Source of the DNA: Clostridiales bacterium UBA1206
GTDB taxonomy: Bacteria; Bacillota; Clostridia; Oscillospirales; CAG-382
DNA length: 24,815 nucleotides
Direction of reading: 5' to 3'
Assembly: GCA_002310055.1 (NCBI GenBank)
Contig: DBXS01000028.1
Span: 1-24,815 of the forward strand
Shown piece by piece: positions 12,282 to 21,832 of this stretch (position 1 is its first letter; each line of letters opens with the position of its first letter). The position numbers and the translations under genes were made by a program. The notes under the pieces are model-generated. The model was not told where the DNA came from. It searched no databases and saw only the letters and a program-made list of their open reading frames with translations.

Positions 12282-13388
12282 TTATTTCTCCCACGGGAAG
12301 ACGTATTTGGTGAGTCCGAGCTCGTCGCGGACGGCGCACATTTCTTTCTGCACGGCGTCGTTGATAGGCACGCCGGAATCCTTGCGCTGCTGCCAGACGT
12401 CCCATTCCTTTTCGCCTGCGGTGTAGATGCGGTCGCAGCCGGGAGCTTTCTGCGAATTGCGGAGCGCGCGGCAGATATCGCCGGCGGTCTTGCGGAATTC
12501 GGCTTCGCCCATAAAGGCGTTGGTATCTATGGCTATGAAGAAATGCCCGAGGTGATAGGGAACGAGCTTGCCGTCCTGTTTGCCCGTGAGCGCAAGCATG
12601 AAATTGCCCTGCTGCAGCGCGGCGGAAAGGATCTCCACCACGGTGGCGTAGCCGTAGCCCTTGTAGCCGGCGAGCTCTTCGCCTATGCCGCCCAAAGGAG
12701 CGAGCGCCGCTTCGCCCTGCGTGAGCTTGACGAGTATATCGGGCGAATCGGTAAGCGGTTTGCCGTCGCGGCCTATGACCATGCCGGCGGGGGTGTCTTT
12801 GCCTATGCGGGCGAAATATTCTATTTTGCCGCGCTGGGTTATGGACGTGGCGCAGTCGAGCAGGAAGGGGAACGGTTCGTCGGTGGGGAGCCCGAACGTG
12901 AGCGGGTTGGTGCCCAGCATGTTCTGCACGCCGAAGGTGGGCGCTATGGAAGGACGGGCGTTGGTGCCGGTGATGCCGATCATGCCCGCGTTAGTCGCCA
13001 TGGTGGCGTAGTAGCCGGCAATGCCGTAGTGGCACGAATTGCGCGCCGCGACCATGCCCATGCCGTATTTTTTGGCTTTTTCTATTGCTAAGCTCATGGA
13101 CTTGTAGCCGACTACCTGACCCATTCCGTCGTGGCCGTCGACGACCGCGGTCGTCGGGGTTTCGCGTATGATCTCGAAATTGGTGACGGGGTTCTGGATG
13201 CCCGCTTTGATGCGGTCTATATAGATGGGTTTGAAACGGTTCACGCCGTGGCTTTCTATGCCGCGCCTGTCGGATGCGAGCAGAACGTCGGTGCATATTT
13301 CCGCGTCGGATTTGGGAACGCCGAAGCCCATGAAGGCGTCCCTTATGAAGGGTATAAGGATATCCCAGCTGCAAACGGTCTTTGCCAT
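12282..13388 (-). CDS. Ldh family (malate/L-lactate dehydrogenase, LDH2 type) oxidoreductase
   Basis: A 368-residue NAD(P)-dependent oxidoreductase of the MDH/LDH2 family, unrelated to classical lactate dehydrogenases. Family features are the RRGIESHG segment (Arg42, His47) and NSCHYGIAGYY with the likely catalytic His120. Others are NARPSIAPTFG, MLGTNPLTFGLP, and GGIGEELAGYKGYGYATVVEIL split across residues 235-256. It reduces or oxidises a 2-oxo/2-hydroxy acid; members act on malate, lactate, ureidoglycolate, diketogulonate or sulfolactate, and the substrate cannot be told here. The ribosome binding site AAGGAAG lies 11 nt before the ATG. It is transcribed divergently from rpoB as a single gene. 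Confidence 0.93.
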   Translation of the reverse strand: MAKTVCSWDILIPFIRDAFMGFGVPKSDAEICTDVLLASDRRGIESHGVNRFKPIYIDRIKAGIQNPVTNFEIIRETPTTAVVDGHDGMGQVVGYKSMSLAIEKAKKYGMGMVAARNSCHYGIAGYYATMATNAGMIGITGTNARPSIAPTFGVQNMLGTNPLTFGLPTDEPFPFLLDCATSITQRGKIEYFARIGKDTPAGMVIGRDGKPLTDSPDILVKLTQGEAALAPLGGIGEELAGYKGYGYATVVEILSAALQQGNFMLALTGKQDGKLVPYHLGHFFIAIDTNAFMGEAEFRKTAGDICRALRNSQKAPGCDRIYTAGEKEWDVWQQRKDSGVPINDAVQKEMCAVRDELGLTKYVFPWEK

Positions 13389-13426
13389 TTTTACAAAAAC
13401 TTCCTTTCGGTTTTTCTTTCGACATA

Positions 13427-13455
13427 ATTATATACGCACGCGCGTGCAAAGTCAA
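13427..13455 (-). promoter_or_regulatory. Promoter of the Ldh gene with a palindromic spacer
   Basis: On the minus strand, TTGACT (13455-13450) and TATAAT (13432-13427) are 17 bp apart. The spacer contains the perfect 12-bp palindrome GCACGCGCGTGC (13436-13447). Its position between the boxes would suit a repressor, but the palindrome may be chance in GC-rich DNA. Confidence 0.75.
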
Positions 13456-13486
13456 TACGGGGCGTAAATTTTTTTGAAAAAAAGTC

Positions 13487-13515
13487 TTGACAAGCCCAAA
13501 AAAGAGCGATATAAT
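13487..13515 (+). promoter_or_regulatory. Promoter of rpoBC
   Basis: TTGACA (13487-13492) and TATAAT (13510-13515) are separated by 17 bp, a full consensus. The predicted start near 13522 leaves a leader of about 110 nt in which I see no clear hairpin or leader peptide. Confidence 0.88.
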
Positions 13516-13630
13516 AATAAACTGCACTAAATTACGCGCAACGATGGACAATTTTGGAAATATTCAATTTACGGACGGTGAATGTTTACAAAAAGTTAAC
13601 ATTTTGCGCTTTTCAAGGAGTTAAAAGCAC

Positions 13631-16600
13631 ATGGTCAAAACAACCGACTGCTATCTCGGCACGAGAATGAGAAAATCGTTCTCCAAAAATCGCGAAGTTC
13701 TTGAAATGCCTAACCTTATAGAGGTACAAAAGGATTCTTTCAAGGGCTTTATCGAAAACGGCATCAAAGAAGTGCTGCGCGATTTCTCTCCTATGACCGA
13801 CTATTCGGGCAACCTCATAATCGATTTTATCGATTACGATATGAGCGCGCCTCCCAAGTACACCATAATGGAATGCAAGGAACGCGACGTCAACTACGCG
13901 GTCCCGCTCAAAGTCAGGGTGCGTCTCACCAACAAGGTCACCGAGGAAGTCAAGGAACAAGAGATCTATATGGGCGATTTCCCCATAATGACCGACGCGG
14001 GCACGTTTATCATCAACGGCGCCGAACGCGTTATCGTTTCGCAGATCGTGCGTTCCCCCGGCGTGTATTTCGACAGGATCGAAGACAAGTCCGGCAAGCA
14101 CATCTTCACCTCCACCGTCATCCCTTACCGCGGTGCGTGGCTGGAATACGAGACCGACACGTCGGACGTTTTCTATGTGAGAATAGATAAAAACCGCAAG
14201 CTGCCCATAACCGTGCTGCTTCGCGCTTTCGGGCTTTCGACCGATAAAGACATACTCGAACTTTACGGCAGCAACGAAAAGCTCATCAACGCTACTCTCG
14301 AAAAAGACACCATGACCGCCGAAGCCGAAAAATACATCGGCAGCACCCCGCGCGACGAAGCTCTCAAAGAGATCTTCCGCAAACTCCGTCCGGGCGATCC
14401 CCCAATCGTGGATTCCGCCATCACCCTCATAAAGAATATGTTTTTCGACCCCAAGAGATATGACATCTCGGCAGTGGGCAGATATAAATTCAACAAAAAG
14501 CTCGCTCTTGCCAGACGTATAGAGGGCTATATCCTTGCCGCTCCCGTGGCGGATCCCCTCACCGGCGAGATCCTGTTCGACAAAGGCCGCAAGCTTTCCC
14601 GCGCCGACGCCGAAGCGATCGAAAGATCCGGCGTGTGGTCGGTGATGATCGACGTCGAAAGCGAAGATCATATCGACGAGATCAAAGTGTTCTCCAACAA
14701 GATGGTGGACGCTTCCGGCATATGCGGTTTCAGCAACGAAGAACTCGGGCTCGACGAAAAAGTCAATTCCGACATCCTTTTCGAAATCATAAACACCGTG
14801 GGTCTCGGCGATCTCGGCGCGCTCAAAAAAGCAATAGCCGAACGTATCGACGACCTCGTTCCCAAGACCATAACCGTGGAAGACGTTTTTGCGTCCGTAA
14901 ACTATCTCATCAACCTCAGCCACGGCGTCGGCGTCATCGACGATATCGACCATCTGGGCAACCGCCGTCTGCGTTCGGTGGGCGAACTCCTGCTCCAGCA
15001 GCTTCGCGTCGGTTTTTCCAGAATGGACAAGATAGTCAAAGAAAAAATGACTACCCAGGATATCGAGACCGTGACTCCGCAGTCTCTCATCAATATCCGT
15101 CCCATAGTTTCGGTAATAAGGGATTTCTTCGGTTCTTCGCCGCTTTCGCAGTTCATGGACCAGGCGAACCCCCTCGCCGAACTCACTCATAAACGCCGTC
15201 TTTCGGCCCTGGGCCCCGGCGGTCTCTCGCGTGACAGAGCTTCGTTCGAAGTGCGTGACGTTCACTACACGCATTACGGCCGCGTCTGCCCGATAGAGAC
15301 CCCCGAAGGACCTAACATCGGTCTTATCTCCTGCCTCGCCACCTATGCGCGCGTCAACCGCTTCGGCTTTATCGAGGCGCCTTACCGCATAGTCACCAAC
15401 GGCGTCGTCACCAACGAGGTGCGCTATTTCACCGCCGACGAGGAAGACGAATACACCGTCGCCACCGCGAACGAACCTATCGACGAAAACGGACATTTCC
15501 TGCAGAAGAAGGTCGTCGGCCGCCGCAGAGAAGAGATCGGCGAATTCGAGCCTTCCGAAATAGACCTTATGGACGTTTCGGCTAAGATGGTCGTGTCGGT
15601 CGCTACCGCCATGATCCCGTTCCTCGAAAACGACGACAACACCCGCGCCCTGATGGGTTCGAACATGCAGAAGCAGGCGGTGCCTCTTATGGTCACCGAA
15701 GCTCCGTTCGTCGCCACCGGTATGGAATACAGGGCCGCCGTCGATTCCGGCGTCGTGGTCGTCTGCCGCGAAAGCGGCACGGTCGAGACCGTCACCGCCG
15801 ACAGGGTAGTCGTGCTCACCGATTCCGGCAAGCAGGATATCTACGATCTTATTAAATTCAAGCGTTCCAACCAGGGCACCTGCGTCAACCAGCGCCCCGT
15901 GGTGGAAAAAGGCCAGCGCATAGAAAAAGGCGCGGTCGTCGCCGACGGCCCCGCCACCAATCACGGCGAGATCTCGCTGGGCAAAAACGCGCTCATCGGC
16001 TTTATGACCTGGGAAGGTTACAACTACGAAGACGCCGTACTGCTCAACGAACGCCTCGTTCGCGACGATATGTACACGTCCATCCATATTGAAGAATACT
16101 ACTGCGAATCCCGCGATACCAAGCTCGGGCCCGAAGAGATCACCCGCGACATCCCCAACATAGGCGACGACGCGCTGCGCGATCTCGACGAATTCGGCGT
16201 GGTGTGCGTGGGCGCCGAGGTCCACGCCGGCGATATCCTCGTCGGTAAAGTCACGCCCAAGGGCGAGACCGAACTCACCAGCGAAGAACGCCTGCTGCGC
16301 GCCATATTCGGCGAAAAAGCACGCGAAGTGCGCGACACCTCGCTCCGTCTGCCTCACGGCGAATCGGGCATAATTGTCGATGCTCAGGTATTCTCCAGGG
16401 ACAGCTGCGACGTCCTTCAGCCCGGCGTCATCAAGTGCGTGCGCGTATACGTGGCGCAGAAGCGCAAGATCTCCGTGGGCGACAAGATGTCCGGCCGTCA
16501 CGGCAACAAAGGCGTCATTTCGCGCATACTTCCTTCCGAAGATATGCCGTTCCTCGCCGACGGCACCCCGCTCGACATAGTACTCAACCCGCTGGGCGTT

Positions 16601-17551
16601 CCTTCGCGTATGAATATCGGTCAGGTGCTCGAAGTGCATCTGGGCATGGCCGCCAAGAAACTCGGCTGGCACGTGATGACCCCCGTGTTCTCAGGCGCAA
16701 AGGAAGACGAGATAGTCGAATGTATGTGCATGGCGCACTATCACCGTCCCATCGAACGCGGCGAGACCGTCGTAGGTAAAGAACTCTTCCGTCAGGATTT
16801 CGACGAAAACGGCGAAGAAAAGCTCACCCGCATCAATCCCGAATGGATCGAAGCCAATAAGGAAGAATACGAATCGCTCCGCGCCGAAAACCGCATTCGC
16901 GTAGTCGACGGCAAGACCACGCTTTACGACGGCAGAACGGGCAAACCGTTCGACAACCCCGTCACCGTGGGCTATATGTACTTCCTCAAACTGCATCACC
17001 TCGTCGACGATAAGATCCACGCCCGTTCGACCGGTCCGTACTCGCTCGTCACTCAGCAGCCTTTGGGCGGCAAAGCTCAGTTCGGCGGTCAGCGTTTCGG
17101 CGAAATGGAAGTCTGGGCGCTGGAAGCTTACGGCGCCGCGTATACTCTGCAGGAGATCCTCACCGTCAAATCCGACGACGTCAAAGGCCGCGTAAAAGCT
17201 TACGAGGCCATAGTCAAAGGGCAGAACATCCCCACGCCGGGTGTGCCCGCGTCGTTCAAAGTCCTTGTCAAGGAGCTCCAGTCGCTCGGCCTTGATATCA
17301 AGGTGCTCGACAAGAACAACAACGAGATCAACCTGCGCGATTATTCCGACGATTCCGATTCCGATACCGACGAAAGAAAGTTCTCCGAAGAAGAGCTCGG
17401 CGCCAACGTTATGGATTCCATGGATTCCATGATGTACGACGACGAAGAAGGCGTCGAACACACCGACGACGAAGACGAGCTCGACGACGAAGCCGAACTC
17501 TATGACGATTCGATCCAGGACTCGGATTATTCCGACGATATAGACGAATAA
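13631..17551 (+). CDS. rpoB: RNA polymerase beta subunit
   Basis: 1306 residues, full length. It forms the catalytic core with RpoC. Recognisable blocks in order are the N-terminal MPNLIEVQKDSF, and the rifampicin pocket SPLSQFMDQANPLAELTHKRRLSALGPGG (split here only for description), with Asp510 corresponding to E. coli Asp516. RDVHYTHYGRVCPIETPEGP, the flap and C-terminal SVGDKMSGRHGNKGV follow, then GGKAQFGGQRFGEMEVWALE near the end. The pocket residues are the ordinary sensitive-type ones. The last 70 residues or so are extremely acidic, Asp/Glu/Ser rich, beyond the usual end. AAGGAG precedes the ATG by about 10 nt. Upstream is a divergent dehydrogenase, not rplJL. rpoC follows after 19 bp. 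Confidence 0.98.
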   Translation: MVKTTDCYLGTRMRKSFSKNREVLEMPNLIEVQKDSFKGFIENGIKEVLRDFSPMTDYSGNLIIDFIDYDMSAPPKYTIMECKERDVNYAVPLKVRVRLTNKVTEEVKEQEIYMGDFPIMTDAGTFIINGAERVIVSQIVRSPGVYFDRIEDKSGKHIFTSTVIPYRGAWLEYETDTSDVFYVRIDKNRKLPITVLLRAFGLSTDKDILELYGSNEKLINATLEKDTMTAEAEKYIGSTPRDEALKEIFRKLRPGDPPIVDSAITLIKNMFFDPKRYDISAVGRYKFNKKLALARRIEGYILAAPVADPLTGEILFDKGRKLSRADAEAIERSGVWSVMIDVESEDHIDEIKVFSNKMVDASGICGFSNEELGLDEKVNSDILFEIINTVGLGDLGALKKAIAERIDDLVPKTITVEDVFASVNYLINLSHGVGVIDDIDHLGNRRLRSVGELLLQQLRVGFSRMDKIVKEKMTTQDIETVTPQSLINIRPIVSVIRDFFGSSPLSQFMDQANPLAELTHKRRLSALGPGGLSRDRASFEVRDVHYTHYGRVCPIETPEGPNIGLISCLATYARVNRFGFIEAPYRIVTNGVVTNEVRYFTADEEDEYTVATANEPIDENGHFLQKKVVGRRREEIGEFEPSEIDLMDVSAKMVVSVATAMIPFLENDDNTRALMGSNMQKQAVPLMVTEAPFVATGMEYRAAVDSGVVVVCRESGTVETVTADRVVVLTDSGKQDIYDLIKFKRSNQGTCVNQRPVVEKGQRIEKGAVVADGPATNHGEISLGKNALIGFMTWEGYNYEDAVLLNERLVRDDMYTSIHIEEYYCESRDTKLGPEEITRDIPNIGDDALRDLDEFGVVCVGAEVHAGDILVGKVTPKGETELTSEERLLRAIFGEKAREVRDTSLRLPHGESGIIVDAQVFSRDSCDVLQPGVIKCVRVYVAQKRKISVGDKMSGRHGNKGVISRILPSEDMPFLADGTPLDIVLNPLGVPSRMNIGQVLEVHLGMAAKKLGWHVMTPVFSGAKEDEIVECMCMAHYHRPIERGETVVGKELFRQDFDENGEEKLTRINPEWIEANKEEYESLRAENRIRVVDGKTTLYDGRTGKPFDNPVTVGYMYFLKLHHLVDDKIHARSTGPYSLVTQQPLGGKAQFGGQRFGEMEVWALEAYGAAYTLQEILTVKSDDVKGRVKAYEAIVKGQNIPTPGVPASFKVLVKELQSLGLDIKVLDKNNNEINLRDYSDDSDSDTDERKFSEEELGANVMDSMDSMMYDDEEGVEHTDDEDELDDEAELYDDSIQDSDYSDDIDE

Positions 17552-17570
17552 TAGGAAAGGGGAAACAAAA

Positions 17571-20500
17571 ATGGAAAATATGGAATTTGAGTCCATAAAG
17601 ATAGGACTTGCATCCCCCGAAATGATAAGATCCTGGTCTTACGGCGAGGTCAAGAAGCCCGAGACCATCAACTACCGCACGCTCAAGCCCGAAAGAGACG
17701 GTCTTTTCTGCGAAAAGATCTTCGGGCCGACCAAGGAAATGGAATGCCACTGCGGCAAATATAAGAAAAACGCCCGTTTCAAGGGTAAGATCTGCGAAAA
17801 ATGCGGCGTCGAGATAACCACCAACAAGGTCCGCCGCGAAAGAATGGGCCACGTGGAACTCGCGGCTCCCGTTTCGCACATCTGGTATTTCAGAGCCATA
17901 CCTTCCAAAATGGGCCTTCTGCTCGACATTTCGCCCAAGCTTCTGGAAAAAGTGCTCTATTTCGCAAGCTATATAGTGCTCGATCCGGGCCCCGTCCCCA
18001 GCATCGAAAAGAAACAGATCCTTTCCGAGACCGAGTACAGAAAACTCTACGAAGCATGGGAAGACAGCTTCACCGTCGGTATGGGCGCCGAAGCGATCGA
18101 GGTCCTGCTTAAAGAGATCGATCTCGAAGAGCTTTCTGCGCAGCTCAAGAACGAGCTGCTCACCGCTCAGGGGCAGAAGAAGATAAGGATAATCAAACGT
18201 CTCGAAGTCGTGGAATCGTTCCGCCTTTCGGGCAACCGCCCCGAATGGATGATACTCCGCGCCTTCCCCGTGATCCCGCCCGATATCCGCCCGATGGTAC
18301 AGCTCGACGGCGGCAGGTTCGCCACCAGCGACCTCAACGACCTATACAGACGCGTCATCAACCGCAACAACCGTCTCAAGAGACTGCTCGAGCTCGAAGC
18401 TCCCGAAATAATCATACGCAACGAAAAGCGTATGCTCCAGGAAGCCGTCGACGCCCTTATCGACAACGGCCGCCGCGGACGTCCCGTGACCGGCCCCAAC
18501 AACCGCCCGCTCAAATCGCTTTCCGAAATGCTGCGCGGCAAGCAGGGTCGTTTCAGACAAAACCTGCTGGGTAAACGCGTCGACTATTCCGGCCGTTCCG
18601 TTATAGTCGTCGGCCCCGAACTCAAGATATATCAGTGCGGTCTGCCCAAAGAGATGGCGCTCGAACTGTTCAAGCCGTTCGTTATGAAGACCCTCGTGGC
18701 TACCGGCAAATCCGGCAACATAAAAGACGCCAAGAAACGCGTCGAAAAAGCCACCCCCGAAGTCTGGGACGCGCTCGATTCCGTTATAAAGGAACATCCC
18801 GTTCTGCTGAACCGCGCGCCTACGCTCCACCGTCTGTCCATACAGGCGTTCGAGCCCATACTCGTCGAAGGCAGAGCCATCAAGCTGCATCCGCTGGTCT
18901 GCCCGGCGTTCAACGCCGACTTCGACGGCGACCAGATGCCCGTGCACGTTCCGCTTTCCGCGGAAGCGCAGGCGGAAGCCCGTTTCCTTATGCTTTCCCC
19001 CAACAACCTGCTCAAGCCGGTCAACGGCCACGCGGTCACCATCCCTTCGCAGGATATGGTGCTGGGCAGCTACTTCCTCACGCTGGATAAACCCGGCGAG
19101 CTGGGCGAAGGCAAATCGTTCGCCGATTACGACGAAGCCGAAATGGCTTACGAAAACGGCGAGATCTCGCTTCAGGCGAAGATCAACGTCCGCCTTTCCA
19201 AAGAGCGCGACGGCGAGATCGTCACCGGCATAGTCAACACTACGCTAGGCCGACTCATCTTCAACAAGCCCATTCCTCAGGACCTCGGCTTCGTGGACCG
19301 TTCCGATCCCAGCCAGTTCCTCCGCCCCGAGATCGATTTCGTCACCACCAACAGCGAACTGGCGCAGATAATCGACCGCTGCATCAAAAAGCACGGCAAC
19401 GCCGCCACCTGCGAAGTGCTCGACCAGATCAAGGCGCAGGGCTTCAAATACTCCACGCGCAGCGCAATGACCATCTCGGTCTACGATATGACCATCCCGC
19501 CCGAAAAGAAAGAACTTCTCGCCGCGGCGGAAGCCAAGGTCGACGTCATCACCAATTTCTATAACGAAGGTCTGCTTTCCAACGAAGAGCGTTCCGCCCG
19601 CGTCATAGACATCTGGGACAAGTGCACCAAGGATATCGCAGACGCGCTGCAGCGCAACCTCGATAAATACAACCCGATCAATATGATGGCTGTCTCGGGC
19701 GCCCGCGGCTCCATCAAGCAGATCAGACAGCTCGCCGGTATGCGCGGACTTATGGCTTCCGCCACCGGTAAGACGATAGAACTTCCTATTAAAGCGAACT
19801 TCCGCGAAGGCATGAAGATACTCGAATACTTCACCGCCGCGAGAGGCGCGCGCAAAGGCCTTGCCGATACCGCTCTGCGTACCGCGGACTCCGGCTACCT
19901 TACCAGAAGACTTGTCGACGTTTCGCAGGACGTTATAATCCGCGAAGAAAACTGCCACGACACCCGCGGACTCTGGGTCAGCAAGATCGTGGAGATGCAG
20001 GGCAAGAAAGAGGAAGTCATAGAAAAATTCGAAGAACGTCTTGTGGGCAGATACACCATAGGCGACGTCGTCGATCCCGCGACCGGCGAAGTCATCGTTC
20101 CCGACGACACCATGATCACCGACGAACAGGCGGCGCGCATCAAGGCGGCGGGCATAGAAAAAGTCCACATCCGTTCGGTCATCAACTGCAAAGCCAAACA
20201 CGGCGCCTGCGTGCACTGCTACGGCGCGGATCTTTCCAGCGGACATCCCGTAAGCATAGGCGAATCCGTCGGTATAATCGCGGCGCAGTCTATAGGCGAA
20301 CCGGGCACTCAGCTTACGATGCGTACGTTCCACTCGGGCGGCGTCGCCGGCGGCGATATCACGCAGGGTCTTCCCCGCGTCGAAGAAATATTCGAAGCCA
20401 GACGTCCCAAGAAATCCGCCGTGCTCGCCGATTTCGACGGCACCGTGCATATCCAGGAAGTCAAACGCACCAAGCAGATCATCGTCAAAGACGACGAGAC

Positions 20501-21137
20501 CGGCGAAGAGAGGGTAACGAGCGTTCCCTACGTCACCAAGATCACGGTCGAAGACGGCGATCACGTCAAGAAGTGCCAGAAACTCACCGAAGGCACCGAG
20601 ACCCCGGGCGATATACTCAATATTTCCGGGCTCGACGCAGTGTATTCGTATATCATCAAAGAGATCCAGAAGGTCTACCGTATCCAGGGCGTTGAGATAT
20701 CCGATAAACATATCGAGATCATCGCGCGCCAGATGACGCGCAAAGTCCGCGTCAAGGACGCCGGTTCGACCAACCTGCTCGAAGGTACCAGCGTCGACGT
20801 TTCCGAAATCGACGCCGAAAACGAACGCGTAAGGGAATACAACGCGGCCAATCCGGATAAGACCCCGCTGCTCGAAGCGACCTATATCCCCATGCTGCTC
20901 GGTATAACCAAGGCTTCGCTTTCCACCGATTCGTTCCTTTCCGCCGCCTCGTTCCAGGAGACCACCAAGGTCCTCACCGAAGCCGCGGTCAAGGGCAAAG
21001 TCGACCCGCTGCTCGGCCTCAAAGAAAACGTCATCATAGGCAAGCTCATCCCCGCAGGTACGGGTATGCAGATGTACCGCGACGTCGATATCGACATCGG
21101 CGATACCAAAGAAGGCGTTTTCGATTCCGAAGAGTGA
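17571..21137 (+). CDS. rpoC: RNA polymerase beta' subunit
   Basis: 1188 residues, full length. The zinc ribbon near the N-terminus (CHCGKY ... CEKCGVE, about residues 58-82) and the active-site magnesium motif NADFDGDQM at residues 448-456 are intact. The bridge/trigger area (ARGSIKQIRQLAGMRGLM, and later QSIGEPGTQLTMRTFHSGG) and the second zinc site (CKAKHGACVHCYG) are also intact. The start is either the first ATG (17571, used here) or the in-frame ATG 9 nt later; AGGAAAGGGG supports either. It is in one operon with rpoB. No strong terminator is visible after the stop before the rpsL promoter. Confidence 0.98.
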   Translation: MENMEFESIKIGLASPEMIRSWSYGEVKKPETINYRTLKPERDGLFCEKIFGPTKEMECHCGKYKKNARFKGKICEKCGVEITTNKVRRERMGHVELAAPVSHIWYFRAIPSKMGLLLDISPKLLEKVLYFASYIVLDPGPVPSIEKKQILSETEYRKLYEAWEDSFTVGMGAEAIEVLLKEIDLEELSAQLKNELLTAQGQKKIRIIKRLEVVESFRLSGNRPEWMILRAFPVIPPDIRPMVQLDGGRFATSDLNDLYRRVINRNNRLKRLLELEAPEIIIRNEKRMLQEAVDALIDNGRRGRPVTGPNNRPLKSLSEMLRGKQGRFRQNLLGKRVDYSGRSVIVVGPELKIYQCGLPKEMALELFKPFVMKTLVATGKSGNIKDAKKRVEKATPEVWDALDSVIKEHPVLLNRAPTLHRLSIQAFEPILVEGRAIKLHPLVCPAFNADFDGDQMPVHVPLSAEAQAEARFLMLSPNNLLKPVNGHAVTIPSQDMVLGSYFLTLDKPGELGEGKSFADYDEAEMAYENGEISLQAKINVRLSKERDGEIVTGIVNTTLGRLIFNKPIPQDLGFVDRSDPSQFLRPEIDFVTTNSELAQIIDRCIKKHGNAATCEVLDQIKAQGFKYSTRSAMTISVYDMTIPPEKKELLAAAEAKVDVITNFYNEGLLSNEERSARVIDIWDKCTKDIADALQRNLDKYNPINMMAVSGARGSIKQIRQLAGMRGLMASATGKTIELPIKANFREGMKILEYFTAARGARKGLADTALRTADSGYLTRRLVDVSQDVIIREENCHDTRGLWVSKIVEMQGKKEEVIEKFEERLVGRYTIGDVVDPATGEVIVPDDTMITDEQAARIKAAGIEKVHIRSVINCKAKHGACVHCYGADLSSGHPVSIGESVGIIAAQSIGEPGTQLTMRTFHSGGVAGGDITQGLPRVEEIFEARRPKKSAVLADFDGTVHIQEVKRTKQIIVKDDETGEERVTSVPYVTKITVEDGDHVKKCQKLTEGTETPGDILNISGLDAVYSYIIKEIQKVYRIQGVEISDKHIEIIARQMTRKVRVKDAGSTNLLEGTSVDVSEIDAENERVREYNAANPDKTPLLEATYIPMLLGITKASLSTDSFLSAASFQETTKVLTEAAVKGKVDPLLGLKENVIIGKLIPAGTGMQMYRDVDIDIGDTKEGVFDSEE

Positions 21138-21176
21138 TTTGTTCACAAAAATGTTACAATTTACGGTATCCTGCTC

Positions 21177-21206
21177 TTGACAAAACCTTGAGCTGTGATA
21201 TATAAT
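21177..21206 (+). promoter_or_regulatory. Promoter of rpsL
   Basis: TTGACA (21177-21182) and TATAAT (21201-21206) have an 18-bp spacer. A hairpin GCGTTC/GAACGC (21216-21232, loop ATAAA) forms right at the predicted 5' end of the transcript and may stabilise it or take part in control. Confidence 0.8.
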
Positions 21207-21262
21207 CACAATGTTGCGTTCATAAAGAACGCGGCGCAGGAATTTAAGAAAGGAGGAAAACA

Positions 21263-21679
21263 ATGCCTACATTCAACCAATTGGTAAGACACGGCAGAGA
21301 GAAATCGGTCTATAAGTCCAAATCTCCCGCTCTGCAGAGAAGCGTCAACTCCATAAAGAAGATCTCTTTGGATCTGCCTTCTCCTCAAAAACGCGGCGTT
21401 TGCACCAAGGTCACCATCAAGACCCCCAAAAAGCCTAACTCCGCGCAGAGAAAAGTCGCCAGAGTAAGACTTACCAACGGAATCGAAGTATGGTCCTACA
21501 TCCCCGGCATAGGTCACAACCTTCAGGAGCACTCTGTCGTTTTAGTCAGAGGCGGAAGAGTAAAGGATCTCCCCGGCGTGCGTTACCATACCATCCGCGG
21601 CACGCTCGATACTCAGGGCGTAGCCAACAGAAACCAGGGCCGTTCCAAATACGGTGCAAAACAGCCCAAAAAGAAGTAA
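21263..21679 (+). CDS. rpsL: 30S ribosomal protein S12
   Basis: 138 residues, the normal Gram-positive length. It contains the decoding-site signatures TPKKPNSAQRKVARVRL and PGIGHNLQEHSVVLVRGG (followed by RVKDLPGVRYH). The lysines that mutate in streptomycin resistance are the wild-type ones. The ATG is preceded by AAAGGAGG at 7 nt. It is the first gene of the str operon and has its own promoter. Confidence 0.98.
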   Translation: MPTFNQLVRHGREKSVYKSKSPALQRSVNSIKKISLDLPSPQKRGVCTKVTIKTPKKPNSAQRKVARVRLTNGIEVWSYIPGIGHNLQEHSVVLVRGGRVKDLPGVRYHTIRGTLDTQGVANRNQGRSKYGAKQPKKK

Positions 21680-21794
21680 ACCGTAATTTTCATCGGTAAA
21701 ACGAAATTTTAGTTCGTGTCACGAGCGCGATCATATATATATTCGCACTCTGGCACTTACGGAATTGATTTTTCGAGTACCTGTGAACTCATCA

Positions 21795-21810
21795 GACCGC
21801 AAACGCGGTC
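21795..21810 (+). promoter_or_regulatory. Hairpin in the rpsL-rpsG spacer
   Basis: GACCGC (21795-21800) and GCGGTC (21805-21810) pair around AAAC, ending about 9 nt before the AAGGAGGG ribosome binding site of rpsG. In the str operon S7 is a known autoregulator acting on the rpsL-rpsG spacer in E. coli. Whether this hairpin has such a role here is inferred. The remainder of the 150-bp spacer is AT-rich with no gene. Confidence 0.35.
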
Positions 21811-21832
21811 AATAATGAAGGAGGGAAGAAAA

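Noticed and set aside
15140..15240. Rifampicin-resistance mutations in rpoB, and streptomycin-type changes in rpsL (21263-21679)
   Set aside because: The pocket residues and the two S12 lysines are the ordinary sensitive-type ones. No resistance is supported.
13613..16672. A very long open frame antisense to rpoB (about 1019 codons) and similar ones opposite rpoC and fusA
   Set aside because: These arise from the strong codon bias of the sense genes. They have no ribosome binding site, no promoter and implausible protein composition, while the sense strand is unambiguous.
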